A DNA stretch of 8,889 bases, taken from Treponema sp. (lineage in GTDB: Bacteria > Spirochaetota > Spirochaetia > Treponematales > Treponemataceae). The stretch lies in NCBI GenBank assembly GCA_012799545.1, contig JAAZLA010000033.1, positions 1 to 8,889 on the forward strand, written 5' to 3'. The notes beneath the pieces are model-generated. The model did not search any database, had not been told where the DNA came from, and worked only from the letters and a program-made list of their open reading frames with translations. Shown piece after piece: positions 6,661-8,889 of this stretch; position 1 is the first letter of the stretch, and every line of letters begins with the position of its first letter. The translations under genes were made by a program, and so were the position numbers.

Positions 6661-6674
6661 ATATCCTCCAAATT

Positions 6675-7319
6675 TTACTCAGCTTCGATTATTGCAATTC
6701 CATTGCTTGTTCCCAATCTCATAACACCCTGTTTTATATAAGCTTCAGCAGCCTCGCGATCCCTCACTCCTCCAGAGGCCTTTACATAGGCTTTATCTTT
6801 GACTGTTTCTAGCATGAGAGCGGTATCTTCTAAACTTGCACCACCAGTTCCAAAACCTGTGGAAGTTTTTACAAAATCAGCTCGTGCTAAAACAGCAAGT
6901 TCACATGCCAGTTTTTTCTCATCATCTGTTAAGTAACAGGTCTCTATTATTACTTTTAAAATTTTATTGCCAATTGTTTTTTTAATGCCAGCAATTTCTT
7001 CTTTTACTGCTTCACTCATACCAGACAATAAATAACCGATATTTATGACCATGTCTATTTCATCAGCACCTGCAAGAATAGCTCTTTCTGCTTCAAAAAT
7101 TTTGGCCTCTGTAGACATAGCACCGAGTGGAAAGCCAACGACAGCACAGATCTTCACATCAGATCCGCTTAAGACTTCTTTCGCTAAGGAAACCCAAGAC
7201 GAGTTTACACAGACAGAAAAAAATTGATATTTTTTTGCCTCTTCACAGAGCTGTAAAATATCTTCTTTTGTCGCAGTAGCTTTTAATATTGTATGATCGA
7301 TAAAATTATTTAATTTCAT
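6675..7319 (-). CDS. deoC: Deoxyribose-phosphate aldolase
   Basis: DeoC cleaves 2-deoxyribose-5-phosphate to acetaldehyde and glyceraldehyde-3-phosphate, the last step of deoxynucleoside catabolism. From ATG 7319 it has 214 residues, the usual length of the short Bacillus-type enzymes. It begins with the family start NNFIDHTILKATAT. The Schiff-base lysine is K151 in FVKTSTGFGTGG. The proton-relay residues are D89 (ADEIDMVIN) and K180 (VKASGGVRD), and LKVIIETCYL is also conserved. A TTG at 7340 would add seven residues, but it would place the ribosome binding site inside the gene; AAAAAGG lies 6 nt before ATG 7319, which is therefore chosen. It is the first gene of the salvage operon and is read from an extended -10 promoter at 7392-7400. 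Readthrough from lacI is also possible. Identity is confident. Confidence 0.96.
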   Translation of the reverse strand: MKLNNFIDHTILKATATKEDILQLCEEAKKYQFFSVCVNSSWVSLAKEVLSGSDVKICAVVGFPLGAMSTEAKIFEAERAILAGADEIDMVINIGYLLSGMSEAVKEEIAGIKKTIGNKILKVIIETCYLTDDEKKLACELAVLARADFVKTSTGFGTGGASLEDTALMLETVKDKAYVKASGGVRDREAAEAYIKQGVMRLGTSNGIAIIEAE

Positions 7320-7352
7320 ATAGCACCTTTTTCCTTTCAAATAAATTTTGTA

Positions 7353-7365
7353 TACGACACTCGTA
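7353..7365. repeat. Short inverted repeat in the deoC leader
   Basis: TACGA-CAC-TCGTA is a 5-bp inverted repeat with a 3-nt centre about 20-32 nt after the predicted deoC transcription start. It could be a small operator or an RNA hairpin in the leader. It matches no operator I know for this pathway, and it is short enough to be chance. Confidence 0.25.
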
Positions 7366-7391
7366 GCAGCAAATAAATAATAAGAGTGCTA

Positions 7392-7400
7392 ATTATAGCA
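7392..7400 (-). promoter_or_regulatory. deoC operon promoter (extended -10), overlapped by an inverted repeat
   Basis: On the minus strand, TGC-TATAAT (7400-7392) is a perfect extended -10. No good -35 lies 16-18 nt upstream, which fits extended -10 promoters. The expected start near 7385 leaves a leader of about 65 nt. A 6-bp inverted repeat, GTGCTA-4 bp-TAGCAC (7386-7401), covers the -10 and could be an operator. Confidence 0.6.
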
Positions 7401-7405
7401 CGATT

Positions 7406-7441
7406 TCAGAAGGAATTCTTGTTATTATATTCATAATTCAT
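7406..7441 (-). CDS. Possible 11-codon leader ORF between lacI and deoC
   Basis: ATG at 7441 reads MNYEYNNKNSF and stops at TGA, just before the deoC -10. A perfect AGGAGG (7451-7446) stands 4 nt upstream, the best ribosome binding site in the window. It begins 18 nt after the lacI stop, so it would be translated only from lacI readthrough mRNA. A second ATG (7434) in another frame gives 13 codons ending inside the deoC -10. It could be a leader peptide, a translated spacer or the relic of a lost gene. There is no protein-level evidence. Confidence 0.3.
   Translation of the reverse strand: MNYEYNNKNSF
7425..7438. repeat. 14-bp direct repeat, copy 1 (lacI-deoC junction)
   Basis: TTATATTCATAATT is identical to 8461-8474, which spans the lacI start codon. 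The two copies bracket the lacI coding region in the same orientation. The identity is exact over 14 bp and stops on both sides. In A+T-rich DNA a chance match of this length somewhere in 9 kb is not rare. Confidence 0.5.
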
Positions 7442-7459
7442 TTTTCCTCCTACTTATGT

Positions 7460-8470
7460 TTAACCATGTATATTTTTATTAGTGCTTTGCCGAACTTCGA
7501 GAGTATATGGCATTGCAACCTGTTCTTTTTCTTCAACCCCACTATCTATACCATCTATAAGCATTTTTGATGCTCTCCTTCCCATTTCTAAGTAATCAAA
7601 ACGCATTGTTGTTAATGGGGGATAAGTGAATGAAAGAAGCGGCGGATCATCAATACAAGCAATAGAAATATCATCCGGAATTTTATATCCTGCTTGCAAA
7701 ACTGCAGCACTCGCGGAAACCGCCAATCTATCAGTAATACAAAAAATAGCAGTTGGTATCTTTGCTTTATTGGACAATAAAGCCTCTGCCCCTCTTTTCC
7801 CTGAGTCATATTCAAAATCACCTATTACTATAAGGTCGTAATCAATAGGAATATTATGCTCTTTAAGGGCTGCAATATACCCCTGCTTTCTCTGTAAGCC
7901 AATATTTTCATCATAATCATCTACTGCGATGCAAGCAATACGAGTGTGCCCAAGAGAAATAAGATAGTTTACCATTGCCTTTGCAGCAGCAAAACTATCA
8001 AGGAAAATAGCTTGTCGATTTACAAAGCTTCCTGATTGACCAACGATTACAAGAGGCATCCGTAATTTTGATATAACTTCTTGGTGTTCTTTAATAAATC
8101 CCGTTGCAAAAAATAAAATTCCATCCACTCTTTTTTCATTTAATAAATTTAAGTAGCGAATATCTTCAGAAGCTAAACCACCAGTATTTGACAAAAGAAT
8201 GTTATAATTGTTAGCAGTTAAAACTTCCATTACACCCGAAAACATATTGGCAAAGGTTCCTAAGTCAATACGTGGCAAGATAACGCCAATGGTATTTGTT
8301 TTATTTTGTTGTAACTCTTTTGCAAGCGAATTGGGACGGTACCCTGTATCTTTTAATATCTCTTCTACCCGTTCCTTTGTTTCTGGCGAAACATAGGCTG
8401 TTCCATTTATAACCCGCGAAACAGTAGAAATAGAGACCCCTGCCATTTTTGCAATATCTTTTATATTCAT
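7460..8470 (-). CDS. LacI/GalR-family transcriptional regulator, probable regulator of the deo-cdd operon
   Basis: This DNA-binding repressor-type protein has 336 residues from ATG 8470. The helix-turn-helix is IKDIAKMAGVSISTVSRVIN (3-22), followed by the hinge region GYRPNSLAKELQQNKT (43-58). A periplasmic-binding-protein-like effector domain (about 60-330) includes GVILPRID, RVDGILFF, LGHTRIACI and the late IACIDDPPLLSFTYPPLTTMR motif. A GTG three codons upstream is in frame, but GAGGTG lies 6 nt before ATG 8470, so the ATG is chosen. Its promoter carries a perfect 20-bp palindrome over the transcription start, pointing to autoregulation. It lies directly upstream of deoC-deoA-cdd on the same strand with no terminator, so it probably senses a nucleoside or a deoxyribose derivative, as the LacI-family CytR does in E. 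coli. Family is certain; ligand and targets are inferred. Confidence 0.93.
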   Translation of the reverse strand: MNIKDIAKMAGVSISTVSRVINGTAYVSPETKERVEEILKDTGYRPNSLAKELQQNKTNTIGVILPRIDLGTFANMFSGVMEVLTANNYNILLSNTGGLASEDIRYLNLLNEKRVDGILFFATGFIKEHQEVISKLRMPLVIVGQSGSFVNRQAIFLDSFAAAKAMVNYLISLGHTRIACIAVDDYDENIGLQRKQGYIAALKEHNIPIDYDLIVIGDFEYDSGKRGAEALLSNKAKIPTAIFCITDRLAVSASAAVLQAGYKIPDDISIACIDDPPLLSFTYPPLTTMRFDYLEMGRRASKMLIDGIDSGVEEKEQVAMPYTLEVRQSTNKNIHG

Positions 8471-8474
8471 AATT
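8461..8474. repeat. 14-bp direct repeat, copy 2 (lacI start region)
   Basis: This is the second copy of TTATATTCATAATT, covering the lacI start codon at 8470-8468 and the four bases upstream of it. The other copy is at 7425-7438, 1,036 bp away. Confidence 0.5.
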
Positions 8475-8480
8475 AACACC

Positions 8481-8500
8481 TCAAGAAAAGCTTTTCTTGA
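8481..8500. promoter_or_regulatory. Probable operator of the LacI-family regulator
   Basis: TCAAGAAAAGCTTTTCTTGA is a perfect 20-bp palindrome immediately downstream of the lacI -10, covering the predicted transcription start and touching the ribosome binding site (GAGGTG, 8482-8477). Position and symmetry fit an autoregulatory operator. Most LacI-family operators have a central CpG, whereas this one has GpC, so the assignment to this protein is likely but not certain. Confidence 0.65.
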
Positions 8501-8527
8501 TTATAGCACATAAATACTAGCTGTCAA
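8500..8527 (-). promoter_or_regulatory. lacI-family regulator promoter, near consensus
   Basis: On the minus strand, TTGACA (8527-8522), a 16-nt spacer and TATAAT (8505-8500) with an extended TGC form a strong housekeeping promoter. The -10 shares one base with the 20-bp palindrome, and the -35 overlaps a second half-site. A promoter this strong on a regulator gene is consistent with tight autorepression. Confidence 0.8.
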
Positions 8528-8537
8528 GAAAATTTTC
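8524..8537. promoter_or_regulatory. Possible second, weaker operator over the lacI -35
   Basis: TCAAGAAAATTTTC repeats the left nine bases of the 20-bp palindrome and contains the perfect core GAAAATTTTC. Its centre is 42 bp from the centre of the main operator, four helical turns, so both lie on the same face of DNA. The right outer arm is not conserved. Confidence 0.35.
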
Positions 8538-8655
8538 ATAGATTTCTTACATTTTTGTGTTTTTTTATTTAATAAATTATTATAGAGGGAAAAAATTTAC
8601 AACAAACTTATATTTTATATGGATCTAATCGATAAGCTATAAAAAGCATCAACAA

Positions 8656-8684
8656 TTGACAAGACAGCTCTATTTTGCTAGTAT
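8656..8684 (+). promoter_or_regulatory. tRNA-Pro promoter
   Basis: TTGACA (8656-8661), a 17-nt spacer and TAGTAT (8679-8684) with an extended TGC give a strong promoter. The expected start near 8691 leaves a short 5' leader of about 22 nt for RNase P removal. It is divergent from the lacI promoter, with about 130 bp of A+T-rich DNA between the two -35 boxes in which I see no other clear feature. Confidence 0.75.
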
Positions 8685-8712
8685 GGCTGCTATACGTATC
8701 CACTACGTATTT

Positions 8713-8786
8713 CGGGCAATAGCGCAGTTGGTTAGCGTACAAGTCTGGGGGACTTGGGGTCCCCGGTTCGAATCCGGGTTGCCCGA
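8713..8786 (+). tRNA. tRNA-Pro (anticodon GGG)
   Basis: The 74-nt gene folds as a full cloverleaf. The acceptor stem is CGGGCAA/TTGCCCG with discriminator A. The D stem is GCGC/GCGT. The anticodon stem is CAAGT/ACTTG with loop CTGGGGG, giving anticodon GGG, which reads CCC and CCU proline codons. The variable loop has five bases and the T arm is CCCGG-TTCGAAT-CCGGG. The terminal CCA is not encoded. Confidence 0.96.
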
Positions 8787-8791
8787 TAATT

Positions 8792-8810
8792 GTGCGACAG
8801 GACGTCGCAC
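8792..8810 (+). terminator. G+C-rich hairpin after the tRNA, possible terminator or processing hairpin
   Basis: GTGCGAC-AGGAC-GTCGCAC forms a perfect 7-bp stem with a 5-nt loop, 5 nt after the tRNA. No T run follows, so it is not a standard intrinsic terminator. It may stop transcription by another route or protect the tRNA precursor end. Confidence 0.4.
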
Positions 8811-8822
8811 CTCAATAAGCCG

Positions 8823-8863
8823 ACAGTTTTGGTTCTCCCCATATATTCCTACACCAAAACTGT
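8823..8863. repeat. 11-bp perfect inverted repeat with 19-nt centre
   Basis: ACAGTTTTGGT (8823-8833) and ACCAAAACTGT (8853-8863) are perfect inverted copies. The structure lies 13 bp after the first hairpin. It could be a terminator for convergent transcription, an RNA structure or a protein-binding site. Neither flank has a strong T run. Function is unknown. Confidence 0.5.
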
Positions 8864-8889
8864 ATAGTTCATTTTACATGGACGTAAAA

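Noticed and set aside
7384..7392. GAGTGCTAA, exactly one arm of the CIRCE heat-shock operator
   Set aside because: CIRCE needs the partner TTAGCACTC nine bases away. No such partner is present, and the neighbouring genes are not chaperones.
8628..8635. ATCGATAA resembling a sigma-28 -10 upstream of the tRNA
   Set aside because: The matching -35 position reads TATA, only 3 of 4, and the tRNA already has a near-consensus housekeeping promoter downstream.
8718..8846. Minus-strand ORF with an AGGA-like start running back through the tRNA
   Set aside because: It is antisense to the tRNA and its hairpin, with an Arg-rich composition typical of a translated structural RNA.
8878..8889. ATG at 8878 after TATAGT (8863-8868), possible start of another gene
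   Set aside because: Only four codons are visible and there is no ribosome binding site or -35, so it cannot be supported from this window.

Overview
The window is A+T-rich chromosomal DNA from a motile bacterium, most probably a spirochaete close to Treponema. That placement is inference, from (i) chemotaxis genes cheW and cheB beside a stand-alone Hpt domain protein, (ii) an unusually long five-helix signal peptidase I with a roughly 200-residue insert, and (iii) low G+C with homopolymer-rich coding sequence. No gene was matched to a named genome.

Layout. Positions 1-1448 hold a minus-strand cheW-cheB pair, with cheB running off the left edge. Positions 1539-3287 encode signal peptidase I (minus). 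Positions 3402-3755 encode an Hpt protein (plus), which overlaps tail to tail with a TatD-family metal hydrolase (3730-4467, minus). A 72-residue protein of unknown function follows on the plus strand (4629-4847). Positions 4859-7319 are a minus-strand nucleoside salvage operon read deoC-deoA-cdd, preceded by a LacI-family regulator (7460-8470). A tRNA-Pro with anticodon GGG lies at 8713-8786 on the plus strand, followed by two hairpin-forming repeats. The longest stretch without a gene is 8471-8712, which holds the divergent lacI and tRNA promoters.

How the genes work together. Cdd deaminates (deoxy)cytidine. DeoA splits thymidine or deoxyuridine into base and deoxyribose-1-phosphate. DeoC cleaves deoxyribose-5-phosphate to acetaldehyde and glyceraldehyde-3-phosphate. 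The linking mutase (DeoB) and a nucleoside transporter are not in the window. The LacI-type protein has a perfect 20-bp palindrome across its own transcription start and no visible terminator before deoC, so an autoregulated module with partial readthrough is plausible. It resembles the E. coli arrangement in which CytR, also LacI-family, controls deo and cdd.

The most notable signal is in the left half. cheW, lepB and tatD each have a -10-like hexamer ending exactly 6 nt before their likely ATG and no Shine-Dalgarno sequence, which predicts leaderless mRNAs. The salvage genes and the 72-residue gene have clear ribosome binding sites. A second point of interest is the lacI-deoC junction, which has a perfect AGGAGG in front of an 11-codon ORF and a 14-bp repeat shared with the lacI start. 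I see no CRISPR array, transposase, phage gene or defence system, and nothing that amounts to a clearly new multi-gene system.
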